Source: Stutzerimonas urumqiensis
GTDB lineage: Bacteria > Pseudomonadota > Gammaproteobacteria > Pseudomonadales > Pseudomonadaceae
Assembly: GCF_003640395.1 (NCBI RefSeq)
Contig: NZ_RBZQ01000006.1
Span: 62,001-126,000, forward strand
DNA length: 64,000 bases
Direction of reading: 5' to 3'
A program made the position numbers and the translations under genes. A model generated the notes under the pieces. That model saw only the letters and a program-made list of their open reading frames with translations, did no database searches and was not told the DNA's origin. Positions 8,579-18,885 of this stretch are shown in pieces; the stretch's first letter is position 1; each line of letters opens with the position of its first letter.

Positions 8579-8723
8579 GGATTAAGCCGATTTCAGCCAC
8601 CCATCGGCAGCCCTCAATCTGTCGATGGATATCGGCGGCGTTGCGCCAGCGACAGAATCCGGCCGGACTGTGCCGCTGCGTTCTGCTCGCGGCACCGGCA
8701 ATGGCCTGCAATGGAGTGTTCCC
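8579..8723 (+). promoter_or_regulatory. Conserved upstream region of curlin-like gene 2
   Basis: Duplicate of the leader at 4371-4507: GGATTAAGCCGA (8579-8590), GATGGATATCGGCGGCGT (8624-8641), CAGAATCCG just downstream, and a matching Shine-Dalgarno context TGCAATGGAGTGTTCCCATG ending at the start codon. Distances from the second box to the ATG are 83 bases here and 74 at the first gene. Shared control by one regulator is the likely meaning; no regulator can be named. Confidence 0.6.
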
Positions 8724-9671
8724 ATGCGTCGATCCTTTTATTCCCTGTCGCTTCTCGCGCTTGTCTGTTCGGCTTCCGCCTACGCGCTGGACGGCACGTC
8801 CGAGCAGACCCAATTGGGTACTGGCAACCAATCCTCGCTCACGCTCAGCGGAAGCGGCAGCGCGACCACCTTCCAGGACGGAGCGCTGAACAGCGTTGTC
8901 GTCGACCAGCAGGACGAGGGGTTCGGCCATGTCGCCCAGATCGAGCAACGGGGCGAAGGCAATGACCTTCAGCTGACCCAGGTGCTGGGCAATGGCTCCG
9001 TAGCGCGGGTCTATCAGAATGGCGCCGGTAACCAGTTCGTGGTCACCCAGGAGTATTACGCCAACACGCTCGATGCCACGGCGACCGGCAATGACAACCG
9101 TCTGACCGTCTATCAGGGCAGCTTCGGCGAGGCGACGACGGTGCAGACGGGCGACCGTAACGACATCACCGTTTCCCAGTTCACCGCAGGCTACGGCGGC
9201 GGGACGGCGTTGACCCAGACCGGCAATGACAACGTGATGGCGCTGACGCAGACCAGCGGCCAGCAATTCAGCGGGATGGTGCTGTTCGACCAGGTCGGCA
9301 ACTTCAACCAGGCGGTGATCGCCCAGGGCGCGGAGCAGGGCAATCTGCAATTCACCCAGCAAGGCGACGGCAACGTCGCAACCATCGATCAGTACGGGCG
9401 CGCACCGACCATTCGCGGCCGCTCGGTCGGCAATGGCAACGAGGTCACCCTCAGGCAGAGCTTCGACGATCCGGTCATCGATCTGGTCCAGGAAGGGAAC
9501 GGCAACCTCGCGAACGTTGACCAGTCGGCGCTGTACGTGTCGGCCAGCATCACCCAACTTGGCGATGCCAACCAGGCCAGCGTGCAGCAGCTGGGCGGGT
9601 TCGCCGGTGGCGACAGTGCCGTCATTCTCCAGCAGGGCACCGCCAACGTGGCGACCGTCCTCCAGCAGTGA
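8724..9671 (+). CDS. Secreted curlin-repeat (amyloid-like) protein, paralogue 2
   Basis: Exported protein of 315 residues, clearly a paralogue of the 4508-5530 product. A signal peptide covers about 1-21 (cleavage near AYA). The body has the same Q-x-G-x2-N repeats, for example LTQTGNDNVMALTQ and FTQQGDGNVATIDQYG, and matching landmarks (YANTLDAT against YANSLDAA; ending TANVATVLQQ against GNLANAVQQ). Signal, repeats and length suggest a second fibre or matrix subunit. The two genes are 3.2 kb apart with unrelated genes between. No dedicated curli secretion genes are visible in the window. Confidence 0.8.
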   Translation: MRRSFYSLSLLALVCSASAYALDGTSEQTQLGTGNQSSLTLSGSGSATTFQDGALNSVVVDQQDEGFGHVAQIEQRGEGNDLQLTQVLGNGSVARVYQNGAGNQFVVTQEYYANTLDATATGNDNRLTVYQGSFGEATTVQTGDRNDITVSQFTAGYGGGTALTQTGNDNVMALTQTSGQQFSGMVLFDQVGNFNQAVIAQGAEQGNLQFTQQGDGNVATIDQYGRAPTIRGRSVGNGNEVTLRQSFDDPVIDLVQEGNGNLANVDQSALYVSASITQLGDANQASVQQLGGFAGGDSAVILQQGTANVATVLQQ

Positions 9672-9753
9672 ACCTCGGGCCGGCACGCCGGCCCAACTCA
9701 GGACCACTTCCGCGCGGCCGGCCTTCCGGTCGCGCTCGCCTGAGGAGCCCTGC

Positions 9754-10677
9754 ATGAAAGCCATGACCTACGACCGCTACGGCGATCCCGACGTGCTTCA
9801 GCTCACCGACCAGCCGATGCCGCGGGTCGGGCCGGGCGAGGTGCGCATCGAGGTACACAGCGCCGCGGTGAACCCGGTCGACTGGAAACTGATGGCCGGG
9901 ATGCTGGACGGCCTGATGCTGCCGCTGTTTCCGGTCATTCCGGGCTGGGACGTGGCGGGCGTGGTGGAAAGCGTCGGGCCCGATACGCCCGAATTCGAGC
10001 CCGGCGACAAGGTGCTGGCCTACGCGCGCAAGGATTTCGTCCACGGCGGGACCTTCTGCGAATACGTCACCCTGGCCGCCCGCGCGGTGGCGCGCAAGCC
10101 TGATGGAGTCGACTGGGACCAGGCGGCGGGCCTGCCGCTGGCCGGGCTCACGGCGTATCAGCTGTTGACGCGGCTGGGCCTGCGCGAGGGCGAGACGGTG
10201 CTGATCCACAACGCGGCTGGTGGAGTCGGCGTATTAGGCGCGCAGATCGCTCGAAACCTCGGTGCGCGCGTGATCGGTACCGCGTCGGAAAAGAACCACG
10301 ACTTCCTGCGCTCGCTGGACGTCGAGCCGGTCGACTATCGCGGGGATGTCGCTCAACAGGTTCGGTCGCTCGCCCCCGAGGGCGTCGACCTCGTGGCCGA
10401 CTTCATCGGCGGTGTGCTCGAGACGACCCGCGCCGTGCTCAAGGCCGGTGGCCGGCACGGATCGATCGTCGATGACGCCGTCCAGCAGGCCGGCGGCCTC
10501 TACCTGTGGGTGCGGCCCGACGGTGAAGCACTGCAGGTGCTTGCCGAGATGGCCGCCCAGGGCCGTCTGGACGTCCCGATCGCCCGAACCTTCGAACTCG
10601 AGCGCCTGGCCGATGCCTTCCGCGAAAACCAGACCGGGCACGTCACGGGCAAGCTGATCGTCCACGTCAAGCGCTGA
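9754..10677 (+). CDS. Zinc-independent quinone/NADPH oxidoreductase (MDR superfamily)
   Basis: Cytosolic enzyme of 307 residues of the medium-chain dehydrogenase/reductase superfamily, quinone oxidoreductase type. Visible are the GroES-like N-terminal domain (RVGPGEVRIEVHSAAVNPVD, 25-44) and the nucleotide-binding loop HNAAGGVGVLGAQIA (about 151-165). The structural and catalytic zinc cysteines of true alcohol dehydrogenases are absent, which fits NADPH-dependent reduction of quinones or enones. The start has GAGGAG 7 bases upstream. It ends 31 bases from the converging malE paralogue; no functional link with either neighbour is evident. Confidence 0.82.
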   Translation: MKAMTYDRYGDPDVLQLTDQPMPRVGPGEVRIEVHSAAVNPVDWKLMAGMLDGLMLPLFPVIPGWDVAGVVESVGPDTPEFEPGDKVLAYARKDFVHGGTFCEYVTLAARAVARKPDGVDWDQAAGLPLAGLTAYQLLTRLGLREGETVLIHNAAGGVGVLGAQIARNLGARVIGTASEKNHDFLRSLDVEPVDYRGDVAQQVRSLAPEGVDLVADFIGGVLETTRAVLKAGGRHGSIVDDAVQQAGGLYLWVRPDGEALQVLAEMAAQGRLDVPIARTFELERLADAFRENQTGHVTGKLIVHVKR

Positions 10678-10708
10678 TCTGCCGCCGGGTGGCGCGTGGG
10701 CGAGGTTC

Positions 10709-11947
10709 CTAGGGTTCGGTCGGTGCGCTGGGGTAGTGGCGACGGCGCCAGGATTGCAACTGCGCGCCCTTGGCCAGACGGCCGGCGATGTAGGCCAGCG
10801 TCTCGGGAATGGGCTTCTCGCCATCGAGCATGCTGGCCAGGCGTGGCGTCGCCAAGGCCCAGAAACGCTTCATCTCGGGTATGTCGGGCATGATCTCGCC
10901 GCGCTCGGCGGAGGCGAAGGTATGGGCGATCAGCGGGTCTTGCGACAGGCGCGCCATGATCTCCAGGTTGGCCACCGCCCCGAGCGGTTTTTCGGCGTTG
11001 ATTTCGGCGAGGCCTTCGGCGCTGGTGAGGTAGTCCTCGATGAAGCGCTGGGCCTGCGCCTGGTTGGGGCTGGCGCTGTTGATGGCCGCGGCCAGCACGC
11101 CGACGAAGGGTTTGCCGGGCTGGTCGGCGCGCGCGGTCGGGATGTCCGCCAGGGCGAAGCGGATGCCGGCCTGCCGGATCTCGTTCCAGGCCCAGGGTCC
11201 GTTGACGATCATGGCGATCTCGCCCCGCTTGAAGCCCTCCATCATGCCGGCGTAGTCGGCCGCCCGGTCGAGCACGCCGTCGTCGAGCAGGCGTTTGATC
11301 GACGCGACGCCTTCCACCGCGCCGGGCGTGGCGAGGCCGACGTCGGTCAGGTCGTAGATGCCGTCCTTCTTCTTCAGGCTGTAGCCGCCGCTGCCGGCGA
11401 TGATCGGCCAGGAGAAATACAGGTTGCGGTAATCCCAGGCGATGGCCCGCTTGCCCTGGGCGCGCAGGTTGCGATCCAGCTCGGCGACCTCGGCGAGGGT
11501 GCGGGGCGGGGTGGGGACGAGGTCCCGGTTGTAGATCAGGCTGACGACTTCGGTCGCCAGCGGATAGCCGTAGTACCGGTTGCCGATCGTGACCGCATCC
11601 CAGGCGAAGGCGGGCGCACGATCGAGCGCGGCCTGGCTCGGTTGGACGGTGGCGAGCAGGCCGTTGTTGATCCAGGAGCCGAAGCGGTCGTGGGCGAAGA
11701 TGACGATGTCCGGGCCCTTGGCCGTGCTGGCCAGGCGATCGAAGCGGGCGGCGAGGTCGTCGGGGGTGGCGACGACGACCTCCATCCCGGTGGCCGTAGC
11801 GAAGCGCTCGCCGATCCGGGCGACGGCCTGGTGGCCTTTGTCCTGGTTGATCCAGATGCTCAGGGTGTCGCGTTCCAGCGCATGGGCCGGGGCGGCGAGC
11901 AGGGCCAGGTGGGTAAGCAATGGCAGAAGGATTGTTCTTGTTTTCAT
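10709..11947 (-). CDS. MalE-like maltodextrin-binding protein, second copy
   Basis: Periplasmic solute-binding protein of 412 residues with a signal peptide to about residue 23 (AHA). It is homologous to the canonical MalE at 22795-23982: LSIWINQDKGHQ against LVVWINGDKGYK, GPDIVIFAHDRFG against GPDIFIWAHDRIG, RAIAWDYRNLYFSWPI against [16 protein letters not shown], and AMIVNGPWAWNEI against AMMISGPWAWSNI. It is the last gene of the lamB-malM-malE2 run on the minus strand, 56 bases after malM. A second receptor could bind other chain lengths such as maltotetraose from AmyP; that is inference. It lacks an adjacent permease and would have to share MalFG. Confidence 0.85.
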   Translation of the reverse strand: MKTRTILLPLLTHLALLAAPAHALERDTLSIWINQDKGHQAVARIGERFATATGMEVVVATPDDLAARFDRLASTAKGPDIVIFAHDRFGSWINNGLLATVQPSQAALDRAPAFAWDAVTIGNRYYGYPLATEVVSLIYNRDLVPTPPRTLAEVAELDRNLRAQGKRAIAWDYRNLYFSWPIIAGSGGYSLKKKDGIYDLTDVGLATPGAVEGVASIKRLLDDGVLDRAADYAGMMEGFKRGEIAMIVNGPWAWNEIRQAGIRFALADIPTARADQPGKPFVGVLAAAINSASPNQAQAQRFIEDYLTSAEGLAEINAEKPLGAVANLEIMARLSQDPLIAHTFASAERGEIMPDIPEMKRFWALATPRLASMLDGEKPIPETLAYIAGRLAKGAQLQSWRRRHYPSAPTEP

Positions 11948-12003
11948 GGCTGCGTCCTGCAAAAGGGAGGGGAGCTCGCGCGCCCCTCCAGGTCACTGAA
12001 TGG

Positions 12004-12927
12004 TCACTTGATCTGGATGTGCTCCAGCAGGTAGGCCTTGGCTCCGCTGTCGCCGACCCGCGCGGCCTCGTCGGCCAGGCGCAGGGCGCGTTCGAGGTCC
12101 TTTTCCGCCAGTGCCGCGTCGATCGCCTGGCGGTAGTACGCCTGGGTTTCGGGCAGCACCGATGGCGCGGGCACGGCAGGCAGGGTGGCGCCCATCTCGC
12201 GGCCGGTGCTGTAGGCCGGCACGTAGGTGTTGGCCTCCTGGCCGGCGACGCGGTCCTCGATCAGCACCATCTTGATGATGCCGGTCGGCGCGTGCTGGGC
12301 GACCGGGTCCGGTACGGCGGGTGGCTCGTTGCCGAGCGCCTCGGCGTAGGCCTTGGCCGGATGCACCAGGGTGGTCTGGCCGTCCATCTGCGCCTCGGAG
12401 GTGAACAGCACGAGGTAGCGCTCGTTGTTGGGGTTGTCGCGGTAGAGCCGATCGATACGCAGACGAGCGTCGAGGCTGTCGCCCTTCATGCCCGAGGCGG
12501 GCACGTAGGTGAAGTCGTCCGCATCGAGCAGCCGGGTGATGCGGAAATCGGCATCCAGCAGCATGGCGCTGGGGGCCAGCACCGTGTCGCCGGCCTGGCT
12601 GTACAGGCGGATCTCGAACGACTTGCTGTCAACCGGCAGCGCGAAGGCCCGGAAGAAGCTCTTGCCGCTGTCGAAGGCGTAGGCCGGGGCGCTGGTGTCG
12701 ATCACCACGTCGCCGGAAAAGTCCGCCTTAATCGGCTGGTACGGCAGCTGGTCGATCCGCTCGCAGCAGATCGGGGCCGCCGCCAGGGCCTGGCGGGCAG
12801 TGTGTTCGGAAACTTCAAGCGGCGCGGGTGTAGGGGTCAGCGCGTCCACCCGTCGCAGCGGTTCGCTGCCACAGCCGGCCACGACTGCGGCCGCCAGTGC
12901 GAGGAGGGTAAAGCGGGTCATTCTCAT
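12004..12927 (-). CDS. malM: MalM-like maltose operon protein (predicted lipoprotein)
   Basis: Envelope protein of 307 residues related to MalM, the periplasmic product encoded after lamB in enterobacteria, whose role is not firmly known. Here the N terminus carries a lipobox, AAVVAGC with Cys19, so it is probably a lipoprotein. The conserved C-terminal part includes KMVLIEDRVAGQE. The C-terminal helix region with ALAEKDLERALRLADEAARV resembles a short TPR. Start at 12927 (ATG AGA ATG) with GGAG 8 bases upstream. It lies 238 bases after lamB on the same strand, separated by a hairpin at 12957-12980. Confidence 0.8.
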   Translation of the reverse strand: MRMTRFTLLALAAAVVAGCGSEPLRRVDALTPTPAPLEVSEHTARQALAAAPICCERIDQLPYQPIKADFSGDVVIDTSAPAYAFDSGKSFFRAFALPVDSKSFEIRLYSQAGDTVLAPSAMLLDADFRITRLLDADDFTYVPASGMKGDSLDARLRIDRLYRDNPNNERYLVLFTSEAQMDGQTTLVHPAKAYAEALGNEPPAVPDPVAQHAPTGIIKMVLIEDRVAGQEANTYVPAYSTGREMGATLPAVPAPSVLPETQAYYRQAIDAALAEKDLERALRLADEAARVGDSGAKAYLLEHIQIK

Positions 12928-12956
12928 GGGAATACTCCGATCGCCAAATCGAAAAG

Positions 12957-12980
12957 ACCCCGGCCAGCCCTGGCCGGGGT
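12957..12980 (-). terminator. Hairpin between lamB and malM
   Basis: Read on the minus strand, ACCCCGGCCAG and CTGGCCGGGGT pair around a short loop and are followed by CTTTTCG. The T tract is short, so it may act as a partial terminator or mRNA stabiliser that lets lamB be made in excess over malM and malE2. Confidence 0.55.
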
Positions 12981-13165
12981 AAAACACCGCCGAAACGGTG
13001 GGAGCGGAAACACGGTGAATCGAACCGGTCGGCGACGCGACCCTGGGAGGAGAGGCCCGCACGTCGCCGTCGGTCCAGACCGGGTGAGCACCGCTGCGCC
13101 TGGTCATGCTGCGTTGCAGGCATGACCGTCGCTCGCGAGGTTCCCTCACCGGTCTGGGCGACGCA

Positions 13166-14569
<1,404 letters not shown>

Positions 14570-14572
14570 TCA

Positions 14573-14628
14573 CATCCTCCCGGCGGAAAAAAAGCGCGGC
14601 GGAGCGGCGGGGCGTAGCGCAGGGGTAG
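14573..14628 (-). promoter_or_regulatory. Candidate MalT operator region of lamB
   Basis: On the minus strand two CTAC-type boxes (CTACCCC at 14628-14622 and CTACGCC at 14617-14611) precede CGGGAGGATG (14582-14573). The same elements lie before malE and the chemoreceptor. The GGGAGGATG part resembles the enterobacterial MalT box GGGGAKGAGG. The gap from CTACGCC to the GGGAGG box is 12 bases longer than at the other promoters. Binding by MalT is inferred. Confidence 0.5.
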
Positions 14629-14701
14629 AAAGCGAAGCGGCCGGCGGGGAGGGGCGGAGCGCAGCGGCGGGGCGCAGTCGAGACCGCCATCGGCCTGGCC
14701 A

Positions 14702-14731
14702 CTACGCCGGCAGGAAGTGCCTCGGGGGAGG
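14702..14731 (+). promoter_or_regulatory. Candidate MalT operator of amyP
   Basis: CTACGCC (14702-14708) and GGGGGAGG (14724-14731) stand at the same spacing as the boxes before malE and the chemoreceptor (27 bases from the first C to the A of GGAGG). Only one CTACGCC copy is clear, so this is the weakest of the set. The rest of the 403-base lamB-amyP gap is GC-rich; I see no gene in it. Confidence 0.4.
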
Positions 14732-14858
14732 TTTGTGCGGGACGGGTGCCGGCGCAGGCTGGCCCTGCCGGTCGGACGCACCGCCGGCAGCCATCCACCG
14801 TCCGTGGGCCTGGCCCGGCTGTCGGACGCCCGCACAAGTACAAGAACGGAGTGTTGCG

Positions 14859-16526
14859 ATGAGCCGATCCCTGCGTGCCGCCTGCCTGGCGGCGATCCTC
14901 CTGCCCCTGACCTGCCAGACGGCGCTGGCCGACGTCGCGGGCAACAGCCCCAACGACGTGCGCTATCACGGCGGCGACGAAATCATCCTCCAGGGCTTTC
15001 ACTGGAACGTCGTCCGCGAGGCGCCCAACGACTGGTACAACATCCTGCGCGACAAGGCCTCCACCGTCTCGGCCGACGGCTTTTCAGCGATCTGGATGCC
15101 GGTGCCCTGGCGCGACTTCTCGAGCTGGAGCGACCCCGCCAAGGGCACTTCCGGCGGCGGCGAAGGCTACTTCTGGCACGACTTCAACAAGAACGGCCGC
15201 TACGGCAGCGACGCGCAGCTCAAGCAGGCGGCCGCCGCCCTCAACGGGGCGGGCGTGAAGGTGCTGTACGACGTGGTGCCCAACCACATGAACCGCGGCT
15301 ACCCCGACAAGGAAATCAACTTTCCCGCCGGCCAGGGCTACTGGCGCAACGACTGCGCCGATCCCGGCAATTACGCCAACGATTGCGATGACGGCGATCG
15401 CTTCATCGGCGGCGAGTCCGATCTCAACACCGGCCACCCGGATGTGTTCGCCCTGTTCCGCAACGAGTTCGGCAACTTGCGCGGCAACTACGGCGCGGGC
15501 GGCTTTCGCTTCGATTTCGTGCGCGGCTATGCGCCGGAACGGGTCGATAGCTGGATGACCGCCGCGCATGACGACGCCTTCTGCGTCGGCGAGCTGTGGA
15601 AGTCGCCGAGCGAATACCAGAGCTGGCAATGGCAGAACACCGCCACCTGGCAGGAGGTCATCAAGGACTGGTCCGATCGGTCGGACTGCACCGTGTTCGA
15701 CTTCGCGCTCAAGGAGCGCATGCAGAACGGTTCGATCGCCGACTGGCGGTACGGCCTGAACGGCAACCCCGATCCGCGCTGGCGGGAAGTGGCGGTCACC
15801 TTCGTCGACAACCATGACACCGGCTACTCGCCCGGCCAGAACGGCGGCCAGCACCACTGGCCCTTGCAGGACGGACTGATCCGCCAGGCCTATGCCTACA
15901 TCCTGACCACGCCCGGCACGCCGGTGGTGTACTGGGCGCACATGTACGACTGGGGCTACGGCGACTTCATCCGCCAGCTGATCCAGATCCGCCGCACCGC
16001 GGGCGTGCGCGCCGATTCGCCGATCAGCTTCCACACGGGCTACTCGGGGCTGGTGGCGACCATCAGCGGAACGTCGCAGACGCTGGTCATCGCGCTCAAC
16101 TCCAACCTCGGCAACCCGTCGCAGGTCGCCAGCGGCACCTTCAGCGAAGCGATGAACGGCTCCAGCGGCGCGATTCGCGTCTGGCGCACCGGCGCGGGCA
16201 GCAACGACGGTAGCGGCGACACGGGTGGTCTGGTGCAGGTCGGCTTCACCTGCAACAACGGCGTCACCCAGCCGGGCGACAGCGTCTATGCCGTCGGCGG
16301 TGTCGCCGAACTGGGCAACTGGAGCCCGGCCAGCGCCGTGCGCCTGACCGACACCAGCGCCTACCCGACCTGGAAGGGCAGCATCGGCCTGCCCGCCGGG
16401 CAAACGGTGGAGTGGAAGTGCATCATCCGCAACGAAGCGGACGCCAGCGCCGTCAGGCAATGGCAACCGGGCGGCAACAACAGCGTCCAGGTCGCTGCCG
16501 GCGCCAGCACCAGCGGCGCCTTCTGA
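14859..16526 (+). CDS. amyP: Glucan 1,4-alpha-maltotetraohydrolase (G4-amylase) with starch-binding domain
   Basis: Secreted amylase of 555 residues that releases maltotetraose from the non-reducing ends of starch. It closely resembles the P. stutzeri enzyme as I recall it. Signal peptide 1-24 (ending ALA), GH13 catalytic barrel to about 450 and a C-terminal CBM20 starch-binding domain (about 457-555, with GNWSPASAVRLTD and TWKGSIGLPAG). Catalytic residues are Asp219 (FRFDF), Glu245 (VGELW) and Asp320 (VDNHD). The start has ACGGAG 7 bases upstream. It is divergent from lamB and supplies the substrate taken up by the neighbouring maltodextrin system. Confidence 0.96.
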   Translation: MSRSLRAACLAAILLPLTCQTALADVAGNSPNDVRYHGGDEIILQGFHWNVVREAPNDWYNILRDKASTVSADGFSAIWMPVPWRDFSSWSDPAKGTSGGGEGYFWHDFNKNGRYGSDAQLKQAAAALNGAGVKVLYDVVPNHMNRGYPDKEINFPAGQGYWRNDCADPGNYANDCDDGDRFIGGESDLNTGHPDVFALFRNEFGNLRGNYGAGGFRFDFVRGYAPERVDSWMTAAHDDAFCVGELWKSPSEYQSWQWQNTATWQEVIKDWSDRSDCTVFDFALKERMQNGSIADWRYGLNGNPDPRWREVAVTFVDNHDTGYSPGQNGGQHHWPLQDGLIRQAYAYILTTPGTPVVYWAHMYDWGYGDFIRQLIQIRRTAGVRADSPISFHTGYSGLVATISGTSQTLVIALNSNLGNPSQVASGTFSEAMNGSSGAIRVWRTGAGSNDGSGDTGGLVQVGFTCNNGVTQPGDSVYAVGGVAELGNWSPASAVRLTDTSAYPTWKGSIGLPAGQTVEWKCIIRNEADASAVRQWQPGGNNSVQVAAGASTSGAF

Positions 16527-16577
16527 CCCACCGCGCGCCGGCTTGCCCGGCGCATGCTTGGCGAATGCACTTACGTC

Positions 16578-16648
16578 TTCGCGAGCAAGCTCGCTCCTAC
16601 AGAGAACGCCGCCGTTTTGGCATTCGTAGGAGCGAGCTCGCTCGCGAA
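16578..16648. repeat. REP pair (REPIN)
   Basis: Two well-preserved REP palindromes in opposite orientation: TTCGCGAGCAAGCTCGC and the following TCCTACA (16578-16601), and the inverted copy TTCGTAGGAGCGAGCTCGC plus TCGCGAA (16623-16648). They lie just after amyP and could stabilise its mRNA end. The sequence family matches the pair at 4177-4238. Confidence 0.8.
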
Positions 16649-16704
16649 CGGCATTTCGGCGCGAGTGCCGGCGTCGCGCCATTGCCGGCCCCACCGCCGT
16701 CCAG

Positions 16705-16770
16705 GTACGCCCTGTCGGGAAGGTGCTACGCCTGCGGCTACGCCCTGGCCGGCGGTCGGCGGGGAGGATG
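16705..16770 (+). promoter_or_regulatory. Candidate MalT operator region of the chemoreceptor
   Basis: Three TACGCC boxes (GTACGCC at 16705, CTACGCC at 16726 and 16738) lie upstream of GGGGAGGATG (16761-16770). The last CTACGCC and the GGGGAGG box have exactly the spacing found before malE. The proximal box matches the enterobacterial MalT site GGGGAKGAGG in part. The rest of the 315-base amyP-chemoreceptor gap holds the REP pair and a leader hairpin. Confidence 0.55.
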
Positions 16771-16795
16771 CGGCGGGTTATTGGCGGGAACATCC

Positions 16796-16825
16796 TGACG
16801 GGCATAACAAAAACGCTGCCCGTCA
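16796..16825 (+). promoter_or_regulatory. Leader hairpin just before the chemoreceptor ribosome-binding site
   Basis: Perfect 9-base inverted repeat TGACGGGCA and TGCCCGTCA with a 12-base A-rich loop. It ends 3 bases before the Shine-Dalgarno AGGAG (16829-16833). It may influence translation or be an operator; no known motif is recognised. Confidence 0.4.
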
Positions 16826-16841
16826 GCCAGGAGTACCTCCC

Positions 16842-18872
16842 ATGTCCCGTCCCGTTCTGCACAGGCGCTTCGCGCTGGGTTTCCTTCCGCGGCTGTACCT
16901 GCTCATTGCTGCGCTCGTGGCGTTGCTCATGCTGGTCGGCGGTGCCAGCCTAATGGCGATCACGCGGTTGCAGGACAACACCGAACAGATGGCCGGGACG
17001 GCGTCGCGGCTGCTGGTCAGCGAGAGCTTTTTCAGCGCCTTGCAGAGCCTGACGCAGAACCTGTCCAACGCGCTGGCCGAGGATCAGCCCGGCGCGCTGG
17101 GCGCCTACGCCGAGCAGCACCGTGCGCTGCATGCGAAGGCCGTCGAACTGCTGCAACGGCTCGAACGGCTGACGCCCGACCAGCCTGCCGCGCGCGAGCG
17201 GCTGGAGCGCATCCTGCCGGAGCTCGATAGCCGCAGCCTGGCGCTGATCGACGCGCATGCCGCGCAACTGGCGCGGATCGAGCGCAACGCCGTCGGCCTG
17301 CGCGACCTGCAATTGCAGTTCTCGCGACTCAAGCAGGACCTCCTGCAGGCCCAGTTCGCCACCAAGGACGATCTGGTGGCCTATTCGATCAAGCAGTTCA
17401 TCATTCCGCTCGAGCAGGCCGAGGCGCTGCTGTTCGACGCCATCGGCGCCGGCTCGAGCGTGCGGCTGGACGAGGCGAGCGCGACCTTGGCCCAGCGTGT
17501 GCCGGATCTGGAGAAGAAGCTCGACAACGTGCTGATGGATCTCGAGCCGCACCAGGACAGCCGGACCGACTACGCGCATACCTTCCGCCCGCAGTTCGCC
17601 GAAATCCTGCGGCACGCGGCGATCGAGGGCGATGGCGCGCTGGGCGACTATTACCAGTGGTTGCGCGACAAGCAGGACAACCGCCAACAAAAGGGCGCGC
17701 TGGCCGAACTGCAAGCCCAGGCCCGCGCCGACATCGGTGAACTGATCGCCGCCGCGCAGGCGGTCAACCAGGCCCGGCTCGACGAAGCCCGCGCCACCTA
17801 CCGGCGCGGCGTGAACACGGTGTTGTCGCTGGCGGCGCTGTCGATCGGGATCGCGCTGTTCATGGGCATCTGGCTCAGCCGCACCATGCGCCAGGCGCTC
17901 GACGCCGTATCGACCGCGTTGCGGCGCCTGGCCGAGGGCGACCTGGGCGGGCGCTGCGAATACCGCCGCGCCGATGAGTTCGGCCGCGTCTCGGCGCACC
18001 TCAATCAGGTGGCCGCCAACATGCGCGATGCGCTGGCGCAACTCGGCCACAACGCCAACGAACAGGACGCCATCGCCCGCAGCAACGCCGAGGCCTGCGC
18101 CGGTGCGCGCGACGGGCTGGCGGCGCAGCGCGCGAGCATCGGCTCGCTGGTGGCCAGCCTCACCGAACTGGAAGCCAGCTTCGGCGAGGTCGCCCGCCAT
18201 GCCGAAGACACCGCCGTGCGCGTCGGCAGCGTCGAAGACCTGACCAGCCGCGGCAGCCGGATCATGGCCGGCACCAGCGACAGCACCCGCAGCCTGGCCG
18301 ATCAGCTCGAAGCGAGCGTCGCCGAGATCGCCAACGTTGAGGCGCTGAGCGAGCAGATCGGCCAGATTCTCGACGTCATCCGCGGCATCGCCGAGCAGAC
18401 CAATCTACTGGCCCTCAACGCCGCCATCGAAGCCGCGCGCGCGGGCGAGCAGGGCCGGGGCTTCGCGGTGGTCGCCGACGAGGTGCGCGGGCTGGCGCAG
18501 CGCACGGCGCAGTCCACCGGCGAGATCCAGCAGCGCATCGAGCGGTTGGCGCAGGGCATCGCCGCCGCCGTGCACTCGGTAGAGAAGAGCCGCGGGCACA
18601 TGCAGGCCAACCTCGATCAGGTCGGCCAGGCCGATGCGGTGATGCAGGACATTCGCGAGCAGATCGCGCACATCGCCGTCATGTCACGGCAGATCGACCA
18701 GGCCACCGCGCAGCAACGGCTCGCCGCCGAGGAGGTCTCGCGCGGCATGCACGAAGTCGACGACGCCGCCGAACGCAACATGGGCAGCGTGATCGCCATC
18801 GCCGAGCGCAGCGATCGCCAGGCCCGCATGTCGGCCGAGCAGCAGGCGCTCTGCGCGCGTTACCGCACCTGA
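16842..18872 (+). CDS. Methyl-accepting chemotaxis protein with long helical sensor domain
   Basis: Inner-membrane chemoreceptor of 676 residues. TM1 is at about 17-40 and TM2 at about 322-345. The periplasmic sensor between them is about 280 residues, all predicted helical, with no Cache signature; size and helicity fit an HBM-type (helical bimodular) domain. HAMP follows, then the signalling domain with the conserved hairpin [20 protein letters not shown] and [22 protein letters not shown] lies 8 bases before the ATG. Embedded between amyP and malS and preceded by MalT-like boxes, it is a good candidate for sensing maltodextrin or a loaded binding protein, though its ligand is unproven. Confidence 0.9.
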   Translation: MSRPVLHRRFALGFLPRLYLLIAALVALLMLVGGASLMAITRLQDNTEQMAGTASRLLVSESFFSALQSLTQNLSNALAEDQPGALGAYAEQHRALHAKAVELLQRLERLTPDQPAARERLERILPELDSRSLALIDAHAAQLARIERNAVGLRDLQLQFSRLKQDLLQAQFATKDDLVAYSIKQFIIPLEQAEALLFDAIGAGSSVRLDEASATLAQRVPDLEKKLDNVLMDLEPHQDSRTDYAHTFRPQFAEILRHAAIEGDGALGDYYQWLRDKQDNRQQKGALAELQAQARADIGELIAAAQAVNQARLDEARATYRRGVNTVLSLAALSIGIALFMGIWLSRTMRQALDAVSTALRRLAEGDLGGRCEYRRADEFGRVSAHLNQVAANMRDALAQLGHNANEQDAIARSNAEACAGARDGLAAQRASIGSLVASLTELEASFGEVARHAEDTAVRVGSVEDLTSRGSRIMAGTSDSTRSLADQLEASVAEIANVEALSEQIGQILDVIRGIAEQTNLLALNAAIEAARAGEQGRGFAVVADEVRGLAQRTAQSTGEIQQRIERLAQGIAAAVHSVEKSRGHMQANLDQVGQADAVMQDIREQIAHIAVMSRQIDQATAQQRLAAEEVSRGMHEVDDAAERNMGSVIAIAERSDRQARMSAEQQALCARYRT

Positions 18873-18885
18873 TTCCCGGCGCCGC

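Noticed and set aside
4508..9671. Regularly spaced repeats resembling a CRISPR array
   Set aside because: The periodicity lies inside coding sequence and comes from curlin-type protein repeats; the DNA repeats are degenerate and there are no spacers or cas genes.
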